From NCBI RefSeq assembly GCF_040802235.1, contig NC_133161.1, positions 11,921,001 through 11,985,000 on the forward strand: a stretch of DNA of 64,000 nt, in the 5' to 3' direction. The DNA comes from Manis javanica (lineage: Eukaryota > Chordata > Mammalia > Pholidota > Manidae). Shown in pieces: positions 33,641 to 47,579 of the stretch. Position 1 is the first letter of the stretch. The number at the start of each line of letters is the position of its first letter. Under the pieces are notes generated by a model that saw nothing but the letters and a program-made list of their open reading frames with translations, was not told the DNA's origin and did no database searches. The position numbers and the translations under genes are program-made.

Positions 33641-35859
33641 TTAAAACTTTTTATTTATTACCATTATTTTTACATGGCACCAAGAATTAAAAATGCCCCA
33701 GATGGGAAGTCTAAAAACCACCTACACAGAGAGGGCCAGCAAGGAAACTTGCTTGTCTCAACTATGTTATTGGGCAGAGGGAGGAAAATATTTGCCTAAG
33801 AATTTGAACTGTAAGACAGTGTTGGCGCTAGCTTGCATTTTGAATTCACATCACCAGCATGGTCTGAAGCACCTCAAGCAGAGAATTAAACTCAAAGTCA
33901 AGTCTCGGGTTGGTAGTGTCTCCAGATGACTGACAAAAGCAAACAAAAATCTCCTCTGTGAGAACTTGATCTCGGTGGGGCTGGCAGCAATTACGTGTCA
34001 CCATAGCAATATTAACAAGTGAGCGATTCTATATCCTAGAATTGGTGAAATGGGATAAGCAAAATCTTAACAGTGGCCAACTCAGTAGTGAGGTTATAGA
34101 TCAAAAATACTTTAATATACTTTATATATTTTGTAATACATTGTAGGTATATTTATATAATGTAAATATATTCAGTATTTGAGAAGGTAAAATAATTTTA
34201 TTTAAATATTTAGATATATGGGGATCTAAGGGAACCCACTTTAAAATATAACATTTATGGGGCTCTAAATAAAATTACCCTTCATTCCTTCTTGCCTTTC
34301 ACACTCGTTTCCCCACCAGAACTGTTCTAATAGCTAAATTCAATTAGTTCCCTTCCTATCATCTTGTGCAATTCAGTAGACTCAGAGAAGATAAATCTGA
34401 TGGTCAGGTATAGAGCCTCATTCAGACTGTGAATGTGGGTTAAGAGGGGTGTCATCACGATTGTTAACATTTTTGAGCACCTACTATGTTCAAGACACTA
34501 GACTAAGCCTGGCAGGAGGGGCCAGCCCTATAGAAGTGTGAGTCTCTACTTTTATTCATTTGCTTAGTTGCAAATGCTCTTGAGTTATCTGTTAGACAGG
34601 CACGTTAGTTACCCAAGATAACTACTATGTCTGAAGATAGACCTGTGGCTGGTGAGCTAGAACATATACATAAATGAAGAAGGCTCTGGGTTTAGGGTTT
34701 GAACATTTTAGTCTTTTGTTTATGTAACAGATTGGTTGGAAGAGGGATTTTGTTTCCTGGTGTACATACTGCCTTAAGTTTAAACTAGAAGGTTCAGAGT
34801 GGACTTCACACAGAAGCTCAGGAAAATGACTCCCTCAAGGGAGAAACAAGGAAATCAGACCTAAAGCTGATGGCTTTGGAAATTAAAGATTTCCTGTGAA
34901 CCCCCATTTTATATTTAGAAACAACATTTTGAATGCCTCAGTCCTTGGGGTAAATCTGGTGGCTAAATAATCAGAGGTAAGAAAAAGAAATAGAAATAGC
35001 TATTAAAATAATAAAGGCTGAGATGGGGGAGGCAGCCAACTCATCAAGGTTCAGGAAGGCCCAGCAGTTTGCACGCTCCCTGAAGGACCCAGTGCATTTA
35101 TGCACTAGGTGCTACCCAGGGGATGTTTATGAAGATTCATATCCTTTGTGCCAGAGATACAATGACAACATAGTTTAACCCCTCTTCCCACAGAGATAAT
35201 CGATGACTGCCCAAGGCTGCTGCTTCTGGGCAAAAACCAAAGACATTACAATAAAGAATCTATGCATTTTATCCTAAAAAATAGGGGGTGCCTTCATCAC
35301 TTACGTATTAAGTTCAGCCCCTCTCCCACTCCACCAAGGGCATGTAAGTGACCTTCCACTGCTCTCGGTGGAGACTTGGTCCCTGAAATGAGTGAGGAGA
35401 CCCAGAGAGGGTCCAGCAAAGGCCGGGGCGGGGCACTATCCAGCTCATTCAAGAGCATTGCCGGCCTGGATTATACACACAGAACCACTCCAGGCCAGAT
35501 ACCAAAGCCCACAGCTTTATCCAAGCTTCAGAGCCCCAGGGCTCCCCTCTTCTGCTTCACCTTCCAACACAGGCTAGCTTTGGCCCCTAGCCAGGATTAC
35601 GTAATACCTATCATGGCCTGTGCGACCAGGGGACTTTCAAAGATAAAGGTGGCGTGTGAAAATTCACGGTGGTACAGTTATCGCGCGGAATCCTAGGGGA
35701 GAAGGCACCAGCACCCAGCGCAGGTAGACAGATCCAGGTGGATGCGCGTCCATGTCACCAGACAGCTCCCATACGCGAGCACACTCTTGCATCCATGCAC
35801 TCTCGAACCAGGCGAGCAGTCCAGGAAGCCTGTGCGAAGGGCGCCTTCTCTGGCTCGGG
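33641..35859. other. Intergenic region before the DENND11 CpG island
   Basis: AT-rich to mixed sequence. The part at about 34440-34520 ('gcacctactatgttcaagacactagactaagcctgg') looks like a reversed MIR piece. Nothing else is recognised. Confidence 0.5.
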
Positions 35860-36740
35860 GAGAGAGTCGGCTCGGTGGGCGCGCGGGCGGGGGCGCGGCA
35901 GGTGCGGGGCTCGGGCGGCGCGGCGGCCCGGGCCGGCCCGGAGAGGGAGTTCCCGCAGCCCGCCCCTGCGCCCGCCCCCCGCCGCCCGCGGCTCCTCCTC
36001 GCCTCGCCATGGTGGAGCGGGGAGACGCGGCGCCGCTGCTGAGCTGGGCCGAGGGCCCCGCCGTCTCCCCGCCGCGGGCCCCGGAGCCGCAGGCTGGGGG
36101 CCGCGGCTGGGGCAGCGGCGGGGGCGGCCGGGTGGCCGCGGAGCAGCCGAGGCGGCGGGAGCCCGAGGAGCTGGGTGCCGCCGAGGGGCGGCTGCAGTCC
36201 GGGCGCCTGGAGTTGAGCGATGTGGAGGAGGACCAGGTGGTGGCCGTGTTCGTGGTCACCTTCGATCCCCGCTCGGGTGAGAGACGCTCCGGGGGCTAGG
36301 AGAGGGGCGCCCCCCGGGCTTTGGGGCGGCGGGGGAGGGGCTGGCTGCGCGCGCACCGCGCCGGCACACCTGCACCCCCACCCGCGGGCCGGGCTCCCCG
36401 CGGCGCGCACAGGGCCTCCGCCAGGTCTGCGCGCGGGACTCGCAGCTTTGTTCGCGGCGCCCGCCGACCCGTTCTCCGCTCCGCCCAGTGCCTCTGATCG
36501 CAGATTCCCAGTGCGCGCCCCCGTGACCAGTGTTTGCACTTCTCGAGGATCGTGTGTGTGGCCGCAGGCACGCTGGCTTTTGTTTTCTCGCTGGGCTAAA
36601 AGATTCTTCCCGTTAAGGGAAGGAACCCCCATCCCCCCACCCCGCTCGGGGAGCTCCCTGTAAAACTGGCTGTCCTAAGCTTCCAGGTGCTCTGCTGCCC
36701 CGCCCGCCCCCCGCGTCACTCCCGGCTCGGTAACTTTACG
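35860..36740 (+). promoter_or_regulatory. CpG island / DENND11 promoter region
   Basis: This stretch is visibly dense in CG dinucleotides and GC boxes (CCCGCCC and GGGGCGG types), unlike the AT-rich DNA on both sides. It covers the 5' UTR, exon 1 and the start of intron 1. I see no TATA box in a fitting position, which agrees with a broad housekeeping-type promoter. The exact transcription start cannot be read from sequence. Confidence 0.8.
36009..36276 (+). CDS. DENND11: DENND11 coding exon 1
   Basis: This exon encodes residues 1-89 plus one base. It starts [11 protein letters not shown] in a strong Kozak context (CGCCATGG). A Gly/Ala/Pro/Arg-rich low-complexity stretch follows, then the start of the DENN fold: [16 protein letters not shown]. 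The donor is G/GTGAGA. The frame is open upstream to 35742, but the ATG at 36009 matches the known N-terminus. Confidence 0.94.
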
Positions 36741-37404
36741 GCGGCCAAGTTCACTTTCACTGGCAGCATTATTTTGAGGAATTAATGCCGGGAGCATTAA
36801 GGAATGGGGCTAAGGGATTAAACTGGAGATTGATTAAAGGAGAAGCCCCCTCAGGGAGGCTCTTTCTGGCCTCTTTGGGGAATTAAAGGGCTATTCCACA
36901 TAATCTTTATTCTAACCGCCCAGTAAGAAAGAGTGCATCTTAGTGGCGAGAGACTTCCAGGGGTTGAAGAGCGAGTGAGTAAATAGCTCTCAGAACGCCT
37001 CGGGTGGTGGGAAGGGGCCTCTCCGTCCCAGCGCCGCGCTGCTCAGCACTGGAGGGAGGGGAGCTGTGGTCACGGTTCCAGGGTTCAGGAAAACCGAGTG
37101 GCTTTCTGTCCTTGACTCCAGTGGAGCTGCTGGATGCGGAGTGCCTATTAGCGAAGGAAGGTATTCCTCCGGAGTTCCTTTCCTGGCTCTCCAAGGATGA
37201 GCTGTAGAAGCCAGTCCGAAGATCTGGGGTGCAATGCAGTGGGAGCAGAAAGGGTTAGGATCCTGCGATGGACCCGGGATGCGCCTGTCCGGCAGGGCGA
37301 CCTCACTTTGGGCAGGGATTATAACCCAGGCAGACGCAGGAAGAAATAATGACATGGTGTGGGCAGGAGCCTAGGACTTTCCTGCTCCTGTCTCTTCATC
37401 GGCC

Positions 37405-37645
37405 CATCCCAATGGCTTTCAAACATTTTTGACCGTGACCCACCATATGAAATTAGTTTTTCATCACAATCAATACACTCACGTACATACATATGTAACT
37501 GAAAGAGGTTTCATGAAATAGTACTAACCTTTCTACATTTGGTGCTTACTGGTGTTTCCTATTCCATATTTTTTTTTAATGCTCATCACATATGCTGGTT
37601 GACGCACATATGGTTGGGACTCCCACATAACAGTAGTCTGAAAAA
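37405..37645 (+). mobile_element. Non-autonomous hAT-Charlie-type DNA transposon
   Basis: Starts 'ggctttcaaacatttttgaccgtgacccacca' and ends '...agtctgaaaaactactg'. These are near-inverted termini (CAGTAGTTTTTCA against TTTCAAAC). The interior matches a common mammalian MER element. Confidence 0.7.
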
Positions 37646-39046
37646 CTACTGTTGTTTTTTGACCAAAGTAACCCTTGTTGCTAGAAAAAAAACAGATGCT
37701 TTGTAGCTAATAATACTCAGTATGTCCTACCTCATCACCTGCAGGTAAATAGATGCAAGTGTGAGATTCATTCACAAGTGTTTAAGAGCAGCGAGAAGAA
37801 ACAGGGACGCTAACAAGTCTGATGTAGTGTGGCTCTGGCGGGAGAGTCTAGGGAAGGGAGGGAGAAAAGAAAACCCTACACTAACTGCAGGTGGAGTTGA
37901 TAAGACTGCAAAGCACCCCAGAGCCAGACCCTCGCTGGCCTTGTCAGTCACATCGGGTGAGCATGGTTTATGGATGTGTGTATATGGAGTGTTTGTGTGT
38001 CTGTGGGTGTGTTTGTGGACTGGTTTTCAAATTAAGCTCCATGTGGAAAGAAGGGGTTGTAACTGATACTTGGACACTTATTTTCTGCAGGCATTTTACT
38101 GTATGGTGTTTTGTTTAATTCTAATCAGCATCCTGTAATTTGATGATTGTTTATACCCAATTTAAATATCAACAAACACACCAAGGATGAGTCGGTCATT
38201 TGGAAATATTAACGAACCAGTAAATACTTGGCTTTAAAACCCGTTGTCTTTTTAGGACTGCCTGAACCTGTGTCCTCTAACTTTTCATCATCACTGTATC
38301 AAGGGAGTAGAGAGGATGGGGAAGAGGTGGGGAGAAGAGAGAGAGTGTGGTGTGCTTTTAACTTTGGTTGATGGTATTGTTTTTTGTTTTGAAAGCTGTT
38401 GTTTCCTGCCCATAAATTTGGTTATCTCTCTTTTGTTCCTCTATCCCAGTCCAAAATGATCCTTTACATCCTGTGATAATACCTGTATAAAGTTAACATT
38501 ATTACCTTATTCTGCAAGTAAAAGGCGGAATGAATGCTACTGAGGTTCCCAGGGCCTCTAAGGGTCAACGTGAGGCTTCAGAGAGCTCCTGCTGTGTCCC
38601 TTGTGTGAGGAAGTCGTGGTCTGGAGGGTGAGGTGAGGGTCCTCTATTGGCCAGGGAGCTGGAGACATCACCGGGGCCATACTTTATGGGTCAGTGTCTT
38701 CCTCGCTTGGCCACTGAGGCAGCTGTGCTCTGTTGCTGTTTAATCTTGGTCCACCAGGATCTTTTCCCTTCCTTAGCCTGTGATACCCGAAGTAGTAAAG
38801 TGAATACTGGCTTCTTTACTTAAACAAGAGCACATCACAGAAGTTATCATGGGGGAGAAATTGTCTAGGTTTCTCTCTGTTGCCTGCTGTCCCACTCCCC
38901 CATGTCTCTCCCACCGTGTCCTCAGTTTCCCTCCATTAGAGTACCTCCTCCTTCCCAAACCTACCCAGTCATTTACTGCCCAGGCCAAGGATATCCCATT
39001 CATCTTCCCAGCAGGTATAGGTAACTGTCAGCATGTGTCCAAATCA

Positions 39047-39061
39047 GTGTGTGTGTGTGTG
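39047..39061 (+). repeat. (GT)n microsatellite
   Basis: A run of about seven GT units, then a GT-rich stretch. Confidence 0.85.
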
Positions 39062-39347
39062 CAAGTGTGCATGCAAGAATGAGAGAAGAGAATCTCCAGC
39101 GATGGTGCAGCTGTAAGGGTGTGAGTGGTCTGGGTGGTGAAAGTGGACAGAAGGACTGTGTGGGAGGAGTGGATCCTTGGTGGGGAGAGTGGAGGGCAGT
39201 GCACGCAGCCATTTGGGCAGGAATGTGCAGTGAAGCTCAGGCTGGTGCATGGGAATAAGAGAGTCATTCTTCTTTTATACCCTCAGATGCAAGTTTTGGG
39301 ATGCCCGGAACAGGGGGACTAGTAATGAAATGAGGTAGAAGCTGTCT

Positions 39348-39395
39348 TACACACACATGTGCACACTCGTGCACACACACACTCTCACACACACT
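39348..39395 (+). repeat. (CA)n-rich microsatellite, interrupted
   Basis: Several short CA runs broken by TGTG, CTCGT and CTCT. Confidence 0.85.
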
Positions 39396-40639
39396 CAGTC
39401 TTTATCTGGAGCAGGAAGTACCTTGGATGGTGGTGCTGGCCATCTGGGCCACAAAGCTGCCATTGAAACCAGGCCCAGATAGATTCTCACTCTGCAAGCC
39501 AGAATATTCCTTTTTCACTGTGTTCAACCCATATATTTAGAGCCTTGCTTTTTAATTTTTATTTTGCCCTTTGGGTTTCTAGGAAAATGTCGTTACTTTT
39601 CCCTGCCTAATTATGGGAAAAGGTTTTGTCATACTTGGAAGTCAGCTTGCTACCCCCATCGCCTGTCTATGAAGGTGACAGTGCTGTCTCACTTGTGACT
39701 GAGGACTTGCAGGTGGCCTGGGGCAGATGTGGCTTTGAACCTGTGACATAAGACACCTATGAATCTTCCTCAGTGGCCTGTTTCTTTGTAAAAGACTCAC
39801 TCTAAACTGCTCCATTTTCCCCAGTGCGATTTTGTGGGTGTCTGGGGGAGATTCCTATGATGTGTGTGTTGTGTTGTGGTAGCTGGGGGAGGGGGTGAGG
39901 GCCTGGCTGAGGGGAGGATCCCCTGCCTAGATTGAAGATGTCTCCTTTCCCTTTGTTCTTCCTTGGTAGGGATGAATTACTACCTGTTCCTCAGCTTCTA
40001 ACTACTGCCTGAATTACATCTGACACCCTATTTAATTTAGTGCATCTAAATGCTCCTGTGTTTATGTCAAATGACTGGTTAAAATCACACACACACTAGT
40101 TTTAATCTCCATGCATTCTCCATATAGTGAATGAAATAGAAGTATTTTCTGTTCAACTGTGGATTCAGTGGAGGCACAGTGAGGTTAGGGCCAGGTGCTG
40201 TCTGTCTGAGCTTAACTTGGAGTGCCAACCAGGTCATCTGACTCGTGCAAATAATAAATAGCTCCAGTCATGGGTAGGAAAGTGACAAGGAGAAGAATGG
40301 AAAATTTGGAGCATTTATGTTGTAATGCAAAGAACAGCCCTAAGAAGGGGTGGCTCACAAGAAGCAAAGAGAAGGCCAGTTCTGGCTGCCAAGAGGAACA
40401 TCTCTAGGAAGGTTTAATGCTGCCTTGTCCTTTCTCTGTTGTTTCCAACCAGATGTCAGTGAATAGAAGAATTGTGGTCAATTTCCTTAATCCCACAATG
40501 GCAGAATCTTTCCCAGGCTGTCTATGATTCACCTGCTGTGGTTTTCAGGGAGAAGTCAATTTGTGGCCATCTGTTGTGAATTCTGTTTCTTCTCTTGCAA
40601 GTCTAGGGGGAGTAAAGCAGGAGTGGGAACCATAAACCT

Positions 40640-40820
40640 ACCCGTTACTGAGGGCCCACTGTGTGCCAGGAACTCTGCTAGGGGTTTTAAGAACCTTGCT
40701 TCGAATTCTCCCAAAAGTCTTAATGAAATTCACCCAACAATAGTGATGAAAAACCAGATACACGAAGCTGTTAAGTCATTTTAAGTCACAGAGCGGAGAA
40801 CGCAGAGCCCAGAGTGTATC
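40640..40820 (-). mobile_element. MIR SINE
   Basis: 'ttactgagggcccactgtgtgccaggaactctgctaggggtttt' is the inverse MIR 3' end. Confidence 0.75.
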
Positions 40821-41594
40821 TCACTGAGTATAGGAGCAACCCACCGGCTCTGCCTGCCTCTGCACACCACTGCCCAGGGGAAAACGATGCAGGGTCTGTG
40901 AAATGGAAGGGGATTTTTTTTTTCCCTGTAAAATTGACGCATTGGAACTCAGCCATGAATGGGCATGTGGCTGACTTGAAATCACCAGGGTTCATTTCTT
41001 CCTGCCTCGGATTTCTTCATACTGACCCTTTCTATTTTTGCTTTGCATAAACTCTCGTCCTGGGTGGTTTTCAGGACACTGAAAACTATGTAAGACCAAA
41101 AGTCAATATGGGCTGTTTACTTTTCTGGCATTGCAGTCTTAACCAAATAACGTGCTGAGGTTTCTTCCTTCTCGGGAATTTGGTGGCCCCTAGGAAGTGG
41201 TTATGTCATGTTGGGACCAGGAGAGCTCCTGGCTCCTTGCCCTTATTCCTGAGACAGGATTCCCTCTTACTTCCCTACTGGAATTAGGGCATATGTATAT
41301 ACTGTTGGGAAGAAACTCACGGGAAGAGTAAAAGTCAAGGCACATGCGGGAGAGGGGAAGGCCGGTGCAGGGTTGCACTCTTGAGGTCTGAAGGAGCTAT
41401 AAAGGACATTCGCTGATGCAGCCACTGCTTGTGACAGGCAGACCTCAGGAGGAAATTCATGACTGGGAACCACCCTACAAGGAGGGAAAAGGAGGAAGGA
41501 ACGTCCCCCATTAAAAAGAGGTTATCTTAGTTCAAGATCATAGCTTTCTCTACTTTAAATATTTTTAGATGAACTTTCTAATAGGCAGAGGCAG

Positions 41595-41851
41595 TGACAG
41601 CTTGAAAGGAAAGGAGTGACACACAGCAGCAATTCACTGGAGAATTCCGCTTTATTAGGGAAAGGTGCTGAGTTATATAGGAAGGGGCATGAGCTGATTG
41701 GGGTGTCACTTATACGGGGCTGGTGGCTGTTGGCTAGGTGTTGGGAGTGGGAGGGGGGAAAGAGGTGACTGGTCTTCAGGTGGCGCCGTCGGGAACCAAG
41801 GACCCGGGAGAAGCCAGAAGATCGCCATCTTACTGGTGGGGGCCCTTCACA
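41595..41851 (-). mobile_element. Solo ERV LTR
   Basis: On the minus strand it begins TGTGAAGGGCCC (41851 downward). It has a TATA-like CTATATAACT at 41680-41671 and AATAAA at 41656-41651, about 20 bases later. It is compact, and no internal viral sequence adjoins. Confidence 0.7.
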
Positions 41852-43739
41852 GCTAATGTCTGTTCTCTCTAGACAAATGATGGTGGCTGAAACCCAAGTA
41901 TGCCTGGGGATGTGGTCACTTCCCGTCTAACCAAATGGAAGGCAAGGCAGCGTTGTATGTGGATGGGGACAGAGTATGTCTCGCCTAGCATAGGAGCAGA
42001 TGAAACATCAGGTGTGGGAGGCCTTGGTGCGCACAGCTGCCAGACTGACCTTCAGAGTGGCAGGGTGCAGACCATGTGTCCATCTATGGCCAGGCTCAGC
42101 ATTGCCCTCTGGCTTCCCCCTGGGGAACTGAGCTGCCAACCGGATCAGCTGCTAGCCAAGTTCCTTTAAAGAGGGGCATGTTGCCAGTGCCTGCGCCTGG
42201 CAGCTGGCACGGCACCGCCAGGGGATGGTCCACCAGTATTTGTTGAGTGGCTGGCTGAATGTACACAAGGCGGATTGCCACATGGGTTTCTTATATGGCA
42301 TGTAAACTCCTTATAAGTTGTCTTTGCAGCAGCTAGAGGTGAAGCGGGACCTGGAACAGGGTACCTGTGATAGGCCCAGTGGGTGGCCCAGGATGAGGGA
42401 GGGTGTGGAGATAGAAGGAAAGTTGGGGTTGGGGGAAGGCGCTGGGCAGTGGTGACTCCTCTCTCTGGTTGATTACCCCTGGGATGAGCCCTTCTGCTGA
42501 ATCCTTCCAGGCCCCAGCTCCCTGGCTGGTTCCTAAAGTGCAGGGAGGGTATTTGGAAGGCCAGGGAGCTTACAGCGCTAAGACTGAGCCTGAAGTAGGT
42601 AGCATTCAGTTGGAGATTTTTCTGGCATTAAATAAGCTCACCACGAGGGTTGTTACTTTTCCACAATCACTTTAAGCCTCTGCAAGTTTCATATTTAAAC
42701 TGCTTTTCAGTTTTTGAGACTAGTATAGTATTTCTGTTAAAGGACGACCCTTAGCCATGACGCTTCTTCATTCCTGTTTATAGCACATCATCACTGCAAT
42801 TATTTGCTTTTGCAAAGCCCTTTAATGCTTACTGTGTGTCTTTCACATTTCTGTTATTTAGATTATGTTCCCCAATTTGCCTGTTGAAATTTTTTAAGCC
42901 TCAGAGAATAGGGTAGTAAAAATCTGTGTATCTTTCACTCAGTGTCCTCATATGTTGACTTTCTGCCTTATTTGCTTTATCCGTGTGCAGTCAGCTCTGC
43001 TCTCCTGTGAAATGGGCATTCCTCAGCATCACTGTGCTGTGAAAACCGCAGTGAAAGTCATGGACTTATGGGAAAATAGGGTCAGGGGCAGACACTCAGA
43101 AATTGTTAGTGACAGATAAAAAAGATAGAAACCTAATTTAAAAATGGACAGTTTTACATATGATAAATAGTTAATAAACACATAAATACTCAAAATAAGG
43201 CACTTTACCCTAAAAAAGATCTGAGGTTTGCAGATGAAGGTGGGTGTTGAAGGAGTGGAGCCTGGGGTTTCTCTGCGGTGGTGGATGCAGGGCTTTGTGA
43301 CATTTGGTGGAAAGTAGTAGCGCCAGAGGAGATCGGCGGCACCACTGGCGAGGAGGGAGGCTGGGTTAACAGGCAGGTGTGTGCGCGACGCCTTCTGTGA
43401 TTCCTCTGTGACTGGGCTCGGAGGGCTGCAGTGTTCTGTACTGTGAACCTTTTGATAGTAATCACATACCAGCAAACAGGAAATTCCCTTTGATCAAATT
43501 GTTTCCTAAATCTACTGCTTTGGAGCAAATTCAGCTAGCATTATAGCCGAACTGACTATGCATAGATACACTTTTCCTTTTTTGTGGCACTATGGGACAG
43601 TAACTTAGAGACATCATAACTTTTCATTTGTAAATAGGTCAGTTTGAATGGCCTAAGAATAGGGCCATTTTCCTATGTGACCATAATATCATTACTACCC
43701 CTAGGATAATTAATGTTGGTTAATTCATCTATTAGCTTG

Positions 43740-45420
43740 TTTAAAAATTAATACATTTTATTTTTTTAGAGTGGTTTCAGGTTTACAGAACAACTGAGAA
43801 GTCCACAAAGTTCCTGTATCCCCCTGCCCCCTCTTCCCCTGTGAACATCTTGCATTAGTGTGGTATACTTGCTATAATTGATGATATTGATGAATTATTA
43901 TTCTCTGAAGTTCCGAGCTTACATTAGAGTTTACTCTTTGTGTTGTGCATTCTATGGGTTTTGATGGATTCCCAATGTTTCGTGGCCACCATAACAGCAT
44001 CATACAGAATAGTATTACCGCCCTACAAATCCTCATTGCTCCACCTATCCATCCCTCCTTCCCCCCAGATAATTACTATCTCTATAGTTTCTTTTCCAGA
44101 ATGGCACAGAGTTGGAATTATACAGGAGACGGCCTTTTCAGATTGGCCTCTTTCACTCAGCCATATGCACTGAAGTGTCCTCTGTATCTTTTCAGAGATT
44201 GATAGCTCCTTTTTATTGCTGAATAATATTTTATTGTATGGGTATTCAACAGACTGTTTTTCCAGTCACCTGTTGAAGGACACCCTGGTGGTTCCCAATT
44301 TTGGGCAATTATAAATAAAATTACTGTCAACATTCATGTGCAGGCTTTTTGTGCAGACATGTTTTTAACTCATTGGATAAATAAATAGGAGCATGATTAC
44401 TGGATCATAATGTAAGACTATATTTAGTTTTGTAAGGAGCTGCCAAGCTGCCTTCCGAAGTAGCTGTACCATTTTGCATTCCCACCACCAGAAATGAACG
44501 GGATTTCCTGTTGCTCCACATCATCATAAGCATTCAGTATTTTCAGTGTTTTGGATTTTTGACCATTCTGATAGGTGTGTAGTAGTCTCTCATTGTTTTA
44601 ATTTGTAATTCTCTGATGACATGATGGTGAGCACATTTTCACATGCTTATTTGCCCTCTGTACATCTTTATAAAATATGTGTTTGCAAATATTTTCTCCC
44701 AGTCTGTGGCTTGTCTTTTTATTCTCTTAACAGGTTCTTTCACAGATAACAAATTTTTAATTTTAATGAAGTACAACTTAATAATTTTTCTTCATGGATC
44801 ATGCTTTTGGTGTTCTATCTAAAAACTCTTTGCTAAACCCAAGGTCCTCTAGATTTTCTCTTATGTTTTCTTTTAGAAGCTTTATAATTTTGCAACTTAC
44901 ATTTTGGTGTGCTATTTACATTGAGTTAATTTTTGTGAAAGGTGTAAGGTCTGTGTCTTTTTTTCTTTTAAACAAAAGGAAAAAGATTTAAGTGCAGCTC
45001 ACCCCGGGAGACACTTACCAGGGTGTATGCAGCACATCTGATTCTTATCTGATTTTTTAAAATGTGGACATCCATTTGTTCCAGCGCCATTTGTTGAAAA
45101 GATTATCTTTCCTCTGTTGTATTACCTCTGCTCCTTTGGCAAAGATCAGTTGACTCTGTGTGGGCCTGCTTCTGGGCTGTCTGTTCTGTTCCATTGATCT
45201 ATTTGCCTAATCTTTCACCAGTATCTCACTGTCCTGATTACTGTTTCACGGTAAGTCGTGGGGTCTGGTAGTCAGTTCACCTACTTTGTTTTTCTTCAGT
45301 ATTGTGTTGGCCCTTTGGGGCCTTTTACCTCACCATGTAAACTTTAAAACCAGTTTGTCAATATCCACAATAATGTGTTGGGATTTCGATTGAGGTTGCA
45401 TTTAATCCACAGCATAAGCA
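43740..45420 (-). mobile_element. Old L1, ORF2 3' region, about 1.7 kb
   Basis: Plus-strand text such as 'caggtttacagaacaactgagaagt', 'ttttattgctgaataatattttattgtatgg', 'ctgccaagctgccttccgaagtagctgtaccattttgcattccc' and 'ctctgctcctttggcaaagatcag' is the inverse of L1M 3' DNA in consensus order. Confidence 0.9.
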
Positions 45421-46164
45421 AATGTGAAAATCCCTTTGCTCAGATTGTTCCCTTTTGTCTCAGTTGTGTGGACACAAGTTCAGCAGGCATATATCAGAAC
45501 CCATTACACAAAGATACAGATGCACCTTTTCCCTGAGCCATTTAAAGTAAATGCAGGGGTGGTGATACTTCACTCTGAAACACTTACGTATAAGCCTCCG
45601 AAGAAGGACATTTTCCTACATAACCTAGGATAATTAATATCAATTCATCAAGTAGCTTTTAAAAACATGCCTCAAAAAATATGTCTTCAATAAAGCTAGG
45701 TTTTTTGTTTTGTTTTGTTTTTTTTAATGCTTGTCCTGTGCTAAGCACTGTGCTGTGTTGAGATGTGAAGATAAACGAGCGAAGTTCCTGTGTTTAAGAG
45801 TTCAGTGTCCAGGGGAGACAGACATCTAAGACAATGATTAGACCAGGCTGGGATGTGGGCCGTGGTAGCTTTATCTACTTCCCTTTCATTCAAGGAGTGT
45901 GTCGCTATTCCCAGAATGGTGTTCTGGGGCCCATGCTCCATTCCTTGATTCACCAGCTTGGCACGGCCCTTTCTCCCCAGTCCAGAGGGACTTGTAGCTG
46001 GCAGAGGGCCATTCACTCCCACTGATTCTCTCAGTTCCTGTGCAGTGAGGATTGGCCAGGCACAGAGGAACGAGGCACAGAGGCTGTGGGAACCAGGCCG
46101 AGGCTTTAGTTTACAGGTCAGCGGTATTAAGTAACAGATGGTCGTGAATACCAGCGACCCAAAT

Positions 46165-46600
46165 GAATGTAGCTTCATCAAGATGGGAGTTCATCTCTTC
46201 TTCATGTAACAGTCAGGAGACGGCTGGATCCTGAATGCTGGCTCAGATCCGTGGAGTCATCCAAGAACCCAGACTCGTGTTAGCTTTGCTCCATCATCCC
46301 CTCGGTGATGTGTAGGCTGGTGCCCTCACCTGAGTGGTTCAGGGTGGCTCATCACCACATCCGCATTCCTGGCAGCAGGATGGAGGAAGGCGCAACATAT
46401 TCTTTCCCTTTAAAGTGCATTTTAGAAACTACACACCTCACTTCTGTCCACATCCTCTTGGCCAGAATTTACTCATGTAGCCATATGTATATGCAAGAAG
46501 ATACTGAGAAGTGTAGGTGTCATTTGGAAGGCCATGTGCCAGGCTAAGAGTAGGAGGCCCTGTTCCTTATAAGGAAGGAAGAGTGGACATGGAGGACCAA
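46165..46600. mobile_element. Old interspersed repeat, family unresolved
   Basis: 'gttcatctcttcttcatgtaacagtcaggagac', 'ccgcattcctggcagcaggatggaggaagg' and 'cacatcctcttggccagaattt' occur in the same order in a common mammalian repeat I cannot name with certainty. Confidence 0.5.
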
Positions 46601-47579
46601 TTTGCAACCCCTTATATGCTAGCATTTCTAAAAAAACCAAAAATTCCTTCTATAAAGTTAGTCCCTTAAGATACTCCTTAAAAACAGGTTTATTGGCCAA
46701 ATAATTTTGGCAACATTAGGCACTGTATTGATTTCATGGAGATTCACCACACAGACTAACATATTAAAGCCTCTGAGAGCTTCTGCAGCAAAGGTGTGTG
46801 TCTTTGTTTAAGCTCAGATAATTTGGTCAAAGTCCCTTTAAAAAATGTATTTTTTGCTGAAGCCCTAGTGATTTACATACACCTTGGGAAACATTGATTT
46901 GGGAATTATTGGATGCTCCTTGCTTTACAGTGATGCAAACATTTTTTACAGCAGTTCTGCTCGTAGGGATGTAATCAACAGAAATGGGTACCCATGGCAT
47001 CAGCCAAGGTTTAATCAAAGGAAGAGAACCACTAGGAGATTAATATGAAGAGATTTACTGCAAGAATTTTGTCTTACACAGTTGTGGGAGTTGGTTAGAC
47101 AGTCTGTATCAGTAAGGCTGGTGTTCTAAGTCTAATGGAGCTTGCAGCCTACTGGGTAGGCAGTTATGGAAGAAGAAGATAAGGTTAGGAAGGAGGAATG
47201 CAGGCAGGGTGGACGGGAACCCAGGTCAGTCTGTCACTGACTCCACCCTTGATGATGTGGGTGTCCTGATGAAGCTGACGCCCTTCATTATGGGACGAAA
47301 CACACAGCTGACTTCTGAGTCAGAGAAGCTGAAAGGATCCAGGGGAAGGTGGATCCAGCATGTCTGCAGGCCTGGCTGCCACGCCCTGCGTGCTGGCCTG
47401 CGGATAAGCAACAGCGCCCACAAGCTGCCTGATGCCCCTGCACCCACGTCCTGACGCAAACACTGTATGGCTGCTGCTTCACTTCCGCCTGTGCAGTCTC
47501 AGCTGGAAACACATGAGGAAAGGAATTCTGAGAAACATCATTCAGTCTAGCCAAGCTGACGCATTACAATCCCCCCACA

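Noticed and set aside
35664-36632. 322-codon open frame on the minus strand through the CpG island
   Set aside because: GC-rich DNA lacks TAA/TAG/TGA by composition, and the frame is antisense to DENND11 exon 1. Its Arg/Pro/Ala/Gly content is what that composition produces.
43940-44202. Short plus-strand frames in the 43.9-44.2 kb region
   Set aside because: They are antisense to an old L1 ORF2 remnant.
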